Shown: positions 1 through 50,485 of the stretch, piece after piece
Layout of the letters: the number at the start of each line of letters is the position of its first letter
Position numbering within the stretch: the first letter of the stretch is position 1
Assembly: GCA_038501785.1 (NCBI GenBank)
Contig: JBAMJR010000031.1
Coordinates: 12,724,001 to 12,788,000 of the forward strand
Length of the DNA stretch: 64,000 nucleotides
Reading direction: 5' to 3'
Source: Myoxocephalus aenaeus
Lineage: Eukaryota; Chordata; Actinopteri; Perciformes; Cottidae
Translations under genes and position numbers: made by a program
Notes under the pieces: model-generated
Database searches by the model: none
Told to the model about the DNA's origin: nothing
The model's input: only the letters and a program-made list of their open reading frames with translations

Positions 1-30193
<30,193 letters not shown>

Positions 30194-30653
30194 CGTAAAC
30201 ACCCGCTCGGTCTAGATAACCTCCTCCGCGCACTGGCGGCGCAGCGCTGCCTGTGAGCCAGAGGATGTCTCCCATCAACGCGCCCGGGCTGCGCGAGCCC
30301 CGTCATCGTTGGGAAACAGGTAATTAGGAAAGGGAGGACCCCGGCGTGTCAGCTGGTGGCAACCAAGACTCCTACGGCTGTCGACCCTCTTGGAGACAGT
30401 AACTTTGGCGCTTAACGAGCTAGCTTACTGTCAGTACTTAGGTTAGCTGTTAGCTAGCTATCTGTCGGCTTCCATGCTGGGTTATTCAGGTTGGTAGGTA
30501 CAAAAAAATATAAAAATAGTCCCGGTCCTCGACGCTGATTGGCTGACACGCCTTTAAAAAGAAAACGTCATAATTTATCCGCACACCTGACGGTTCATTT
30601 AAATATCAATGCGCGAGCCCCCAAACCCGCCACCAATACCGAGAGACTTCATT

Positions 30654-30666
30654 GTCGCCTAGCAAC
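30654..30666. promoter_or_regulatory. RFX X-box motif
   Basis: GTCGCC-T-AGCAAC fits the consensus GTNRCC-N(0-3)-RGYAAC exactly. RFX factors bind such motifs upstream of ciliary genes and of some neuronal genes. It lies about 460 bases upstream of the first kcnt1 exon candidate. Confidence 0.5.
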
Positions 30667-30700
30667 AACTTTATTTGCTGGCGTTGACGAACTACTTCGC

Positions 30701-32996
30701 TCGGCGGAAGGAGGGACGAACTGGTATTTTTAGTCCTGTATGCAGTTAACTATAAAACCCAAATTATCCACGCCTTGTTCTTTTTTAATTAGCTCGCAAA
30801 TCCCGTGCAACCTTTTTTTTTCCAGCAGTAAATTCCGCTTTTCTGGCTTTCTCCGTTTTGCCGTCTTCCGGTTCATACCGTTGTATCCCTGCTGGTTTCC
30901 ATGCTCTCCTGTCAGCATCAGCATCCTTTCCTCCCCCTCTACCCTTAAAGACGCTCAAGTCACCCACGGGTGCCTCGCCATCTACCGGGGAAGTTTGCAG
31001 TGAGCACTGATGTGTTTGATGCTGACAGGAAACTTCTCTTAGCGTTTAGTGAAATGAAATAAACCTAAGAATAGAAACTTCAATTCTGCATCATCATGAT
31101 TTCTTGCCCTCCCTGCACGATTTGCTAAATAAAGTAAACTCATCTGTGTTGTTGATGCCAAGACTGTTCCAAATATAGACAAATAAGACTGCTTCTTCTG
31201 TTTTATGAGTAATAGACATGATGTGAAATGCTTGTAATGCTCCGGTGTATGTGCACTATATGCATGTCTCATCAGTCTCGAGTCATCTGGTGGTAAGAGG
31301 TGGAAAGTGCAACTGTATGTACCTGTAAATGTTGTAACAGTTGCATATCATTCAGTACAAACAAGTACATCTGTCTTACCGAGGTTTTAAATGCCCCCCT
31401 TAGACATTTGCAAAAACAACAACAATGCATTGGAATTAGACCACAACAGTCCCCAAATCTTAAGTTATTTATTCATTTTTCTCTTTACATCCCAATATTC
31501 ATCATTAAAGATGGAGTATACACAGTGCATGCAAAGTCTTTGGCAACTTCTACAAATCCACAATCTCTAGTCTCTACGTCCGTTATTTCTCTCCTGTTCA
31601 AACATACCTGTAAGTGCTCTGTCCTCTGCTATTTTTTTCACGATCGTTCCCCTCAAATTGAAAATGATATTCATTCTGTGTGCGCTCGAGGACTGGCTGG
31701 AGACACCGCTGGCGTGTGTGTGTGTCTTCGGAAAGAGCTGCGTCGCTCTGTGTGCGTTCCTTGTGCTCAGCCTCTCCACATTTCAGCCCATTATTCTCCA
31801 GGGGAAAGAGCTCCGAGCGTCATCATTTCAAAGCCCACACAGCCACTTACGCTGCTTTCCCATGCCAGCAGTCAGATTTCACTCACTCGTTTATCTCGCT
31901 CGGGATCTTGATTCCCACAGATTTCCTTTCCCACAACTTGATTTTTTTTTATTATTATTTTGCAGCCTGTAGCTGCCTTGCCTTTTGAATGTTGAACGTT
32001 TTACGCAAGCTAAAAGCTGAAATATCATAATAGTAATAGTCTTTTGTTTACAGCCGATGCTGAGGGGTAATTAAAGCGCGATAGCGTCAGAGATATTCCC
32101 AGAAGCTGATCTACACTTTCAAGATGAATATCTACATTTCAAAGGGGAAATAATTACTGGAGCAAAGCAGAAAGAATCACAACATTAAAAAAAAACACAT
32201 CATTACTCATACATTATTACACCATTTAACTATATTACTTTGAAAACATTCAGTACACTTGCTCCACTTCCAACAGCCACCTGCGTTTCTCACCTTCAAG
32301 ACAATACATCAAGGTTAACATTGAAGCAAAATACTCAATATTCAAAAGATGGAGCATTTTTTTTTCACTTACAAATCCTGCACATTCTTTAACCAAACAC
32401 CTGAATTACTTCCACGTTTCCCTCCATCTCTCTGACTCATACCTGTTATACTCTTACAAATAAAACATCACGACACAAATTACAATAAATGCAAGCAGCG
32501 CTCATGCACTATTTTGTGAAACACCGGTCGCTTTGTCATAAACATTGCACTGTTCTTGTCTCATGTAATGGTTGGTGCTAGACCGATACAATTTGCTCGG
32601 CTGGCATAATGTAAAAACAGCATTGGTCTGGCTATTATTATGGTGGTGCAAATAACCAAATATTTGAAATATCTGTTTTTTGGGGGGAAATAAAAAACAT
32701 GTGATGTATTTGCTGCTGATTCATCTCTCTAAAAAAGCTCTGTTTGATAGGCTCCAGACATACAAATGACCCATAACTTAAATGGTAAGCATTAACGTGC
32801 TTTCATTTAAAGCTCCGGGTCACGTTGTAACAGTAGCTGCCAGCTTTTAACTAATGCAGCCAGCGATGTCTCATTTTGGAGCGAACCCGTCAGTTATTCA
32901 GTCGTTATCCTGCCTTATTTAAACCACATCATAATGTGTAGTCGGGCTGTTTCTCTCCAACACCTCTGTCCTCTTCACGTAATGTGAGCCTCTGTC
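30701..32996. other. intergenic region between the kelch gene and kcnt1
   Basis: It should contain the kelch 3' UTR on its right side and upstream kcnt1 sequence on its left. A 203-codon plus-strand frame (31,300-31,911) starts at GTG and has no domain or exon context; I do not call it a gene. Confidence 0.5.
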
Positions 32997-41056
<8,060 letters not shown>

Positions 41057-41154
41057 CTGAAACATACGCGATAAAGTAGACCAATATCAGTTATTATGGA
41101 AGTCACAGCAACATTTTTACCCATATACTTTTTTTTTAATTGTCATGTTATTAT

Positions 41155-41260
41155 TATGTTAAGTTTCAAGTTATGTATTGTCATATGCACAGCAAGTATA
41201 GAAAAGCAGGTGTTGGCATTGGATATCTTAGAGCCAAGGATCCCTCCAACAATTGATGAT
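41155..41260 (-). repeat. LINE 3'-tail fragment (L2-like)
   Basis: The tattgtcatatgcacagcaa segment resembles the tails of fish L2-type LINEs. Short and diverged. Confidence 0.35.
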
Positions 41261-41432
41261 TTTTTGATGTAAGTCATAAAATAGTGCAGAGGTTTAGATA
41301 TAGGGGCTAAATATAATTAAATATAAAAACGTGGAGTAGACAGGTGTACAGTAACTGCAAAAGAGTATAAAATAAATGAAAACAAGCAAGGAGAATATGT
41401 TTATGTGTAATTCTCTCTCTCTCTCTCCCCAG

Positions 41433-41514
<82 letters not shown>

Positions 41515-41515
41515 A
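41433..41515. repeat. (TA)n microsatellite
   Basis: About 33 TA units followed by a short CA run, preceded by (CT)n at 41,411-41,428. Just upstream of the first kelch-gene exon found. Confidence 0.95.
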
Positions 41516-42638
41516 ATTTAAACAGATTGTAAAACACTAGGTAAAGTTGAAAAAGCAAAATGACAGTATAACTTTTGATGTATGTTTAAAAAGTATTTAC
41601 CATCTCATTTCAAATTAACTTGTCATTGACAAAACAATAAAAACAACATGGGATGTACAATTATAATACCACCTCCCAGTGTTTCTTCCAAGTGCTAATT
41701 GTATTGCAGCAATTACACAAATGATGATAAATGATGCAAAACTTAAATGAACCAGCACAGAGGCTCCGAATCCAGATTAATAATCTTACCCTTGTTCATT
41801 GTACACCCCCATGTTTTATCTCCTCAGTGCTTTGCTCTGCAGTCAAGATTTGTGGCTCTCAGCAGCACCTTGGTGTCAGTCAGGTCTCAGGCCTCCTGTG
41901 CTTTATCACCACACGCCGCTCTCCTGCCACTACTGCCTGTACCAGCTTTCTGCTCAGAACGACATTGAATTTGACCGCTCCGAGAAGTAAAACCTCCTCC
42001 CCTATGGCAACACCACCAACCCCCACGCAAATTCCCCAAATGATTCATCCCACCATCTTTGCAGCCTGAAACCCAATCCTGCTCTCACTCACTCTACTTC
42101 CAGCCTCCTTTCGACAACTGTCACGGCCAAAGAATTGTCCACGTGTGCTTCATCTTAGGTTCAGACGAGACTCCAGCAGTGTCCTATAAATCATGATTGC
42201 TGTGAGTTTAGACCAGGAACAGGCAACCATGTGTTGTGGAGGGTCAAAGGATTGAGGTGCTAGTTACTGTCGAGGCTTTTCCTTCCATTCTACTCTGAAT
42301 GCATCATTCGTGGTGACTGAAGCATTTCACATTCTCACCACAGGGCTCCAGATATTAGTTACTGTCTGAAAAGGAACGCGTCAGCTCCCTCCTGCAAATC
42401 TCTCCCTCATTCCATCACATCTTCGCGTGACTATGCTGCAGGACGCCTATATTTAAAACTGTTTCCAGGGGAAACGCCTCAGATGGTATGGTGATTCATC
42501 TCATGTAGGTCAAGTAAGATAGGTCAAATGCAAATTATATGTAGTAACTGCTGGTCTGTTGTCAGTACATGGCTTCTAAAGGGCTGACCAACACACTTTG
42601 TTGGACTCTTTGTCATTATGCAGATGACTCAAAGAGAT

Positions 42639-42708
42639 AGATACTGTAGATAGATAAATGGATAGATAGATGGATACATAGATGGGTGGATAGATAGGTA
42701 GCTGGGTG

Positions 42709-42781
<73 letters not shown>

Positions 42782-42885
42782 GTACGGTAGATAGATGAAT
42801 AGATAGATAGATAGATAGAAAAGTATGGTAGATAGGTGAATGGATAGGTTGGTAGGTATATATATAGATAGATAGATAGATAAGG
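42639..42885. repeat. (GATA)n array with variants
   Basis: GATA tetramers with ggta, gatg and gtag interruptions. The purest part is 42,709-42,780. Confidence 0.95.
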
Positions 42886-43105
42886 TAAGGTAATTATGTT
42901 TATTGTCATTGTAAAAACATACAACGAAATTAAGTTGGCGACTCATCAGTCAGTGCAGCAGTAACAGGTAAAAACATGTATAAAAACATTAAGACAGGTC
43001 ATTCTAATTTAAAACAAGACATTTAAAAATAAATAAATAAAACATAAAACACAGGCATCAATGGCTTAAAAGTGAAAAAGTGTTGTGTTATTGTTTATTT
43101 TTGTC
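42886..43105 (+). repeat. LINE tail fragment next to the GATA array
   Basis: The segment tttattgtcattgtaaaaac and acaacgaaatt, followed by gcagtaacaggtaaaaac, resembles the 3' ends of fish non-LTR elements. It separates the two GATA arrays. Confidence 0.4.
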
Positions 43106-43120
43106 CCCCCGCAGCACTGA

Positions 43121-43179
43121 TAGATAGAAGTACGGTAGATAGATGAATGGATAGGTAGCTAGGTAGCTAGGTAGCTAGG

Positions 43180-43266
<87 letters not shown>

Positions 43267-43282
43267 GTAGATAGATGGATAC
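43121..43282. repeat. second (GATA)n array
   Basis: It starts with tagctagg repeats, then an almost pure (GATA)n at 43,180-43,265. Separated from the first array by a LINE tail. Confidence 0.95.
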
Positions 43283-46200
43283 CAGAAAAGCAGCTGCTCC
43301 TGTTGACGAGGCCTTCAGTTACTCCAACAAGAGATGAGTGTGAGGTCTTGAGGTATAAAAACAGACAATAGTTTGCCTCTAATTATCCAGATAGTAGCTC
43401 TATCTATATTTCCTCCTCGAAAAAAGTCCAGAACGTACAACAGTGAGACCCAAACGCTTTGCTGTCACCTTTCATTTTGCCACTTTGTGAACTTAGCAGC
43501 TTGGTGACACCTGCCCGCCTGAGGCCACTTGAGCCATTCGGCTGTAAAATCCAAAATTTTTAGGAGGTCAGGTGTTTATTTAGGTCTCTGATGATAAAAA
43601 AAAATGCTGACAGGCTGCCTTCTGGACCATAAACAGGTTCTTCATGTAAAGTGTCGGCTGTCTCCTTCCTTGGTCCGCATGGAGAAATAAAAAGTACAAA
43701 ATATCAGTGGATGTGGGTTACTGGGTAGAACATTTCTTTTTAAGCCTGCAGCAGTGGGAGAAATCATGAGGATACGTGGTGGACATCTGATAATTAATCA
43801 AAGCCCAATACCTTTTTGTGTTGTGCAAAGGGAAACAATTAGCCTCATGCAACAGCTCAATAACTGTCTCTTTCATAAGTTCCTTGCGTATTTAAAACAT
43901 AGAAACAGAGGATGAGGTGTTTATTTTAAAGGAGTTATGTAGCCCATGCATTCAAGCTATATCTTGACCAACAGCTGGGTCTGGTGCTTTGGAAAGTCCT
44001 CGCACTCATAAATCTGAACAAAAGCCAGGTGACCAAAGCACGTCCTGCTATTTGATCATACGCCTGGGAACTTTTTTTATGGGTGTTAATGCAACAAATG
44101 TCCTCACCATTAGTGTTTTTAGTTGAGGGACCAGGAAAACACACTCATTGTGCGCATTAGGCATTGAAGGTGACCCCCTCCATCATTTCAAGACACAAGT
44201 GACATAATGTGCATGACAGCATGGCGGTGAAGCGCGAGGGAAGACCTCAAGCAGCTGGCTCTCAGGATTCGTTGGACCTCTCACGAGCCAGAGAGCCTGC
44301 CTGCCCCCCAGCCAGCCAATGACACGCTCGCCGTCCAGCAGCTGACTCCGACGACTTTCCTGCCAATCACAAGTCACAACAATGAGGCGTGTAAGTGATC
44401 TTCAACCTTGACACGTCATCCCCCCCCCCCACATACACTCTGGAATGTGTCTGAACTGTAACGGGAATGCTGGTTGGTCATTTGTGTTGCTGGGTAAGGG
44501 TTTGAAGATGTTTCATAGGAGAAGGAAGGGATTAGATGGATTTACCCCTTAAAGGAAATGGAAAGTGCAGAGATGAGTCTGGAAGTCTTAAATATAGCAC
44601 GGTGCACAGATGGTTTTGTTTTTAACCGTGATTCTGACATTACAGGACTTCTATGGAAATGAGTTATGGTCACTTTTAGTGATTTTATCCTCTGTCAAAT
44701 GTATGCATAACACCTGCTAATTAAAATCTTATTTTTTAAGTTCTTTTTGGGGTATTTGCGTACACAAGACATACACCATACTTTATTGAATCTTAGTTTT
44801 AGTATCTGCATTTTAACATTGTGTACAATGTCTTATACTGCATGGTTTTATGACCAACCAGAGAAGATTTTAAACATGTAATTATTATGTACCACTTGAT
44901 TATCAAATGTGTCAATGGTCATTATTCAAAGTTTAAATTGTTTATTAAGTGTTTTTACTAAATCATATCAGATTTGGGTCCAGTTAGTGCGGCCTTACTG
45001 TGGTCATTACATGTCCAAACTAGTATGATATAAATTCAGGCATAGATCTCGTTAACTAAAACCCTCACACCAAGTTGTATTTTAATTTATTTATATATGT
45101 GTCTTAACCTAATTTGGTGTGCATTTGGTATGTCCCTCCATTTTCGTCTTGTTTTTCTACTGTCAATCATTTGTCAAACACTTTCAATTACATTTGATTT
45201 GGTTGAAAGGGGATATAAATAAAACTTGATTGACAAACTGTACATTTTGAAAAGTAGGGTAAGGGCTGACTAAGATAAAGGCTGCGTTTCAGTACTAAAC
45301 ACATTTTCCCTGATGTAAGTTGCTGCAGTGCAAATATGCAAAAATTGGCACTCTAGACAGGTGAGGTTAGTAGTCAAATGTGAATGGCCCCTTTATCATC
45401 GTGTATCGTCCCACATGGATTCCAGAGACAGAACGCCTACTAATGGAAATGATTGTGTTGCTGCGTGATTCATAAACAGTTCATATTCTCAGTCCTTGTT
45501 CCTTTAATATGAGCATGAATAAGTCGTCCCAAGTCCCGTTAAAGAAACCCAAACTAAGCCAGTGGGTGGGGCCAACTAGCGTTTTTAAAGGTTGTGGAGA
45601 TGTTACATGTCATTTTGCAGTTGTAAAAAAAAAAAAAAATGCTGACACAAAGTCCCAGTTGAAGGGAAAGTGATATAGAGGTCGTGAAATAGACCTCAAT
45701 AAGATGCCCTATAATGTTAACAGCTGCACGGCTTGACTCGGTGTCACCGTTGACGGAGGATCTGGTATGCGCTGGATATTTAAGGAGAGCGAACACGGAG
45801 AATCTTAAAACATATCGTGAGTCATGGTTGTTGGGAAAATCAAGTTGAAGCCAGTAAAGGCTCCCCTCCCCTCTTGTAAATGTTGAAGCTTTTACGTGTC
45901 TTAAAAAAGCAGTTGCTAACAAGTGGCTAAATGATACAACACGTCATCATCACGCAGGACACACACGTCCGCCATTAGCTTTGTGGAGGTGTCGTGACAT
46001 GATGGCACCGTGTTGTAGTATATTTATGGCCTAACGTTAGCTTTTTACTTCCGACAATTGCATTTACACTTCAAAAAGTATCATAAAGTTATGTTTGCCA
46101 CAGAGCTTATTTCATCTGCTATGATCCCTCTGGCTGTTTGTCGAGGGAACCAGAGCGTGATGCTAACACGTCATCCCTGCAGCACTCTGTTACCTTTCTC

Positions 46201-46454
46201 CTCGGCCTGTGCAGCTAGAAACGCAGACAGAGCTTCATCTTGCGGACACAAACCCACAAAATCACACAGTATTTTCATGGCTAATATCACTGCAAGACCT
46301 GTTATTCACCTACCTCCCTCAACTAACAATAACCTCCTCATTAAAAGATCATAAATACCCTAAACTCTGTTTTTTGCATGCACATATGAAATGACACTGG
46401 GGAAATATTATAATGGTATTAATCACATCATTCATCAACGAAAACCATTACAGA
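43283..46454. other. no gene recognised
   Basis: AT-rich. A minus-strand frame of 122 codons (45,922-45,554) and short frames near 44.2 kb were checked for BTB/BACK and ERICH3 N-terminal motifs without success. Confidence 0.45.
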
Positions 46455-46791
46455 CAGACTGTTACGCCCAGACCTCCTGGGTAGTTCTGTGTTCTGTCTG
46501 TTTCTGTTGTGTGTCTGTCAGTCTCCTTGTCTCTCGTTTCAGACTCCTCCCTCGTGTGCCGCCCTCCTGTGTGATTGCAAGCCCCGCCCTCATTGTTTCC
46601 ACCATGTGTCTCGTTCCCCTGTGTATTTAGTCTGTGTCAACTCCCTGTCCTGTGCCGGTTTGTCTCTTCATGTTTGTGACTGTTTGCCAGAGTAAAACCG
46701 TGTTTTCTAAAACCAACTTCCCTGCCTTGTTGTCTGCTTGTGGGTCCTGCTCACCGTGGTTCTGTTCCTGATAGTACAAACCGGCCAAGAC

Positions 46792-47436
46792 ATGGACCCA
46801 GCAGACTCCAATCCGTGCCGTAAGCTGTCATTCCCAGCCAACCACGACCAGCTTCTAAGGGACATGCTGGAGTCCCTCCAAGCCCTCCGCCCGGACAAGG
46901 CTCCAGCTCTCCGTCTCCCGTCGGCGGCCCAACCGATCCCGGACCCTCCTCTCCAGTCGGCGGTCCGGTCGATGCCTGTCCCACGCCTCCATCACGACGA
47001 CCGGCTTCTCAGGGACATGATGGAGTCCCTCCAGGCCCTGTTTCCAAGCAAGGTCCCGGCTACCCCTGTCCTGTCGGCGTCCCCTGTCCCTGCTCCCGCC
47101 TCTGTGCCGCTGCCAGCCCCAGACCTCGCTGCCGCCTCCGGGCCGCAGCCGATGCCGGCTCCCCGTGTCCTGTCGGCGCCCCGTCCGATGCCGGCTCCCC
47201 GTGTCTGGTCGGCGCCCCGATCTGATCGGAGTTCCCCAGAGTCCGAGTCCCGTTCCCCAGAGTCCGAGTCCCGTTCCGCCCACCGGACTGTTTCCGCCCG
47301 CCTGATGGCCGTCCTCCGGCCAGGCACCCGGACTGGTTCTGCCGTGCCCCAGGTCCCTCCTCCGGCTCCCCTCCACCCACCCTATGTGGCCCAGTCCTGG
47401 TGGGATGTCTGGGATCCGTCCTTAGAGGGGGGGTAC
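46792..47436 (+). CDS. truncated gag-like open frame of the LTR element
   Basis: It starts at ATG 46,792 just inside the 5' LTR and opens with MDPADSNPC, a start common to fish gypsy-type gag proteins. It continues as a Pro/Ala/Ser-rich sequence with a duplicated unit (HDQLLRDMLESLQAL and HDDRLLRDMMESLQAL). The frame runs through the polypurine tract into the 3' LTR and stops at 47,508. No zinc knuckle or capsid motif was seen, so it is a remnant. Confidence 0.55.
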
Positions 47437-47505
47437 TGTTACGCCCAGACCTCCTGGGTAGTTCTGTGTTCTGTCTGTTTCTGTTGTGTGTCTGTCAGTC
47501 TCCTT

Positions 47506-48568
47506 TAAGTCTAACTTTATCCTTTTCCTTCACCTTTTTAACTGCTTCCGCATAAGACACCTGATTGAGTATTTTATATTTCTGCACTTCCTTTGCTTGC
47601 ATTTGAATTGGGCATCCTCCAAATGCGGCGCTGTGTTCACCTCCACAGTTACAGCATTTAATTTTTACATTTTGGCCACATTTTCCGTACTCATGCTCGC
47701 CTCCACATCTTGCACATCTCTGCTTCCCCTTGCATTGCCCTGCCGTATGTCCCATTCTTTGGCACTTGAAGCATCTTAATGGAGCTGCTATAAATTCTCT
47801 TACATCATAGCTCATATATCCTATTCTTATTTTCTTGGCTAGGACCTTTTCGAACTCAAGCAGCACTGATAGGCTATCAGTTTTCTTTCCATCTCGATTT
47901 ATTTGCAGTCTAGAAGCTTTCACTACCTTCCCTCCTTTCGCTTCCTGGATAATCTCCTCTATTGACATTGACAGTGGCACATCCTGAATAACACCCCTCA
48001 GTTTAGACGCACTCCCTGGAATACGACTGCTGATCCTTTCCCCGTTCAATGTTTCAGCTCTGAGGATCTTCTCCCTTTGCCTTTGATCTGTAGCAAAGAT
48101 CAGCAGTCGCCTGTTGCTTAAAAACTTGGCCAACTTAATCTTTCCTATTTCTTTTTCTATTGCTTTGGTCAGCTTTAACGGATGATAGTGAGCCCCTTCA
48201 TTTTTGAACGCAATCACCACTTTCCATTCCGCTGTTTCATCCTCTTTCCTCACACTTGCTCCATTAGCCTTCGCTTTTTTACTCCCCTTGCCGAACTCAT
48301 TTCCGGAGTGGTCAGAACACTCGCTCCAATCTCTCCTCCTTCTGTTAGCTTCTTGCCATTGCATTTCATCTCGCTCGCCATCTGTACTGTCACCCATATT
48401 ATCTGCATTCACGGTACAGTTGCTGCTAACCACAAAATTCCGCTCTCCTCTCGACGTCCACCACTTTTCCACAAAACTTGATTCGTCGCCGCTGCACGCT
48501 GTTCTCCACCCACTAGGACGGCCCGGTCCCAAGCTGTTCCGCGCGCGAATGTCGTCCGAGTAGAAACC
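47506..48568 (-). mobile_element. LINE ORF1 fragment (CCHC zinc-knuckle protein) inside the 3' LTR
   Basis: Read on the minus strand, the segment is open from near its 5' end to the junction with the LTR. Its C-terminal half has three zinc knuckles (CFKCQRMGHTAGQC, CARCGGEHEYGKC, CCNCGGEHSAAFGGC) followed by SYAEAVKKVK, as in ORF1 proteins of Jockey/I-group LINEs. The first ATG in frame is MGDSTDGERDE. The 5' part is present but ORF2, the 3' end and a poly(A) tail are missing. About 11 bp of the LTR are also missing at the insertion point. ORF1 proteins bind RNA; this copy has no stop within the segment. Confidence 0.7.
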
Positions 48569-48809
48569 CCCAGACTCCTCCCTCGTGTGCCGCCCTCCTG
48601 TGTGATTGCAAGCCCCGCCCTCATTGTTTTCACCATGTGTCTCGTTCCCCTGTGTATTTAGTCTGTGTCAACTCCCTGTCCTGTGCCGGTTTGTCTCTTC
48701 ATGTTTGTGACTGTTTGCCAGAGTAAAACCGTGTTTTCTAAAACCAACTTCCCTGCCTTGTTGTCTGCTTGTGGGTCCTGCTCACCGTGGTTCTGTTCCT
48801 GATACAGAC

Positions 48810-50477
48810 TGTCGACAGCCGAGCGTGGGCATCGCTAATGCTGCACAGCAAACCAGAATCAGGAGTTCATTAGCATATTCCTGAAACACAGGGGCTTAAC
48901 AGTCAGATCCTACTCGTTATTGGCTTCCCAGACCGGTCTCAGAAGACCCTTATTCAGCATCCAGCCCACACACCACTATAAAAATGCACACGGCTCTGTG
49001 CTATTGTTACCGTTAGCTTACATCACACAGGGGTATAATGAGAGATTACAGGAAAAAGCATCCTTTACACTATTATATACTGTATCATCACAATATGATG
49101 CAGACTGCATGATGAGTTGGCAGTTGGAAGACTTTTTGATGTGCCTTCTCTCCCTCAATATATGATCTCTTTCCGCTAGCAATTTCCTCCATGTCCCATG
49201 ATGACTTTTGCCAGCAGATAAACCTTAAATTTGGCAAATTAGTTTTTTTTTTTTCTCCCTGTTGAGAAAAGTCACTGTTGTAATGTTGCATTCTGGTCTA
49301 TCAGAGCTGTTATCAGTGGAGGAAATCTCTGTCTCGTACTGTGGAGGGTATGATGGGTTTCTCCCATTTCTGTGTCACCACAGAAAATATTAACGTTGTA
49401 GTTTCTTTGTGTCTCTTTGTAGTCATTTTGAGATGCTTTGTAGTTGCTCTGTGTCTCTGTGTAAGAATTATGAGTCACTTTAGTCGCTTTATGTCTTTCT
49501 GAAGTTATTAAGTGTTTCTTTGTGGATGTTTTAGCATTTTCTTAAATGTTTTTTTGTTTCTTCTTGTATCTCTTTTCAGCTTTTTGCATCTCTTTGTATA
49601 TTTTCCTGACTCTTTGTTGTCTTTTTGTGTCTCTGTGTAGTCGTTTTTACGTTTCTTTGTGGTGATATTGAGTTTCTTTCTGGTTGCTATGTGTCTCTTT
49701 CAAGAACAATATTATCAATTGAGTGGATTTTTTTTGTCTCCCTGATGTGGCCAGATGTTTCTCTCTTCCCCTCCGTCTGTTTTTGAAAAAGAAAGCAGCA
49801 ACGATAAATGAAGAGACCCGCGGAGGCACAGCTTCACGTCAGGAACACTAATCTCCTGTCGGTAACACTCCAGCGGGGATTCACATGACTCCACTTTCCC
49901 TCCCATCAGGCAGAAGTCATCTGAGAGCTGAGGATAGTTGAAGTGTGCCTGTCCCTGTTTTACGTCTTATTCTCTCACTTTTTTCCATCTTATTTTGGAT
50001 CCACTGCTCATAAATGAAGATTTAAATCTTGATCTCAGTGGGGGAAACTCCAAAGATGGCTGCTGATTATCTTGTATACCTTTTTAAGGACAATATATAA
50101 GGACCAATGCCACATGTCATCGTATGTATACCTAAAGTTAATGAGCGACTGTTGTGCACTGATACAAATGCTGTCTCTTCTTAGACTCTGTACACTTGTA
50201 ATCAGCGCTCTTATTGTTCATAGGCCGGCGGATGGTAAGCTACTCTTTTACCGTGGTGGTTTCTCAGGTGTCTTGGAAACTTACAGCAGTAACATAATCA
50301 CCTTCTAGTCTACTTGCAGCTTGGACATCAATCTTTCTTACGATACTGTACAGGATCGTGTTACCTACTCCATTCCAGATTGAGAATCTGATGTCTCACA
50401 CGTAATTGAGTCAACTGTGCAGACAGGTTTGAAGATGATAATATATGGAAAAATATATAAAAAATGCAATTGTCAGG
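48810..50477. other. no gene recognised
   Basis: Contains only the degenerate minisatellite listed separately. Confidence 0.45.
49385..49700. repeat. degenerate minisatellite, ttgtgtctctttgtag units
   Basis: Repeated units of roughly 12-40 bases built on tttgtgtctctttgtag and gtcattttgag, increasingly diverged to the right. Non-coding despite open frames on the minus strand. Confidence 0.6.
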
Positions 50478-50485
50478 ATTATCAG

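Larger units (their letters stand above)
46460..48804 (+). mobile_element. non-autonomous gypsy-like LTR retrotransposon, 3' LTR split by a LINE fragment
   Basis: The 5' LTR is 46,460-46,773 (starts TGTTACGCCC, ends TTCCTGATA). The 3' LTR starts at 47,437 right after a polypurine run (agagggggggt) and ends at 48,804. The 5-bp target duplication CAGAC flanks both ends (46,455-46,459 and 48,805-48,809). The internal region is only 663 bp and has no protease, reverse transcriptase or integrase, so the element depends on a helper. The two LTRs are nearly identical where they overlap, which suggests a recent insertion. A foreign segment at about 47,506-48,568 interrupts the 3' LTR. Confidence 0.82.

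Noticed and set aside
31300..31911. 203-codon plus-strand open frame
   Set aside because: Starts at GTG, has no domain, no splice context and many Cys/Ser runs; it lies in the interval expected for the kelch 3' UTR and kcnt1 upstream DNA. I take it as chance.
42616..42946. Ser-Ile-Tyr-Leu repeat proteins
   Set aside because: They are the (GATA)n array read on the minus strand.
44183..44377. Candidate BACK-domain exon for the kelch gene
   Set aside because: A decent acceptor precedes it, but the peptide (ERVIGWLGGRQALWLV...) lacks BACK features in all three frames.
45554..45922. 122-codon minus-strand frame
   Set aside because: No domain, ends in a hydrophobic poly-Phe stretch from a poly(A) run, and no exon signals in context.
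46855..47380. Arg/Gly-rich minus-strand frames of 77-173 codons
   Set aside because: Shadows of the Pro-rich gag-like frame on the plus strand of the LTR element.
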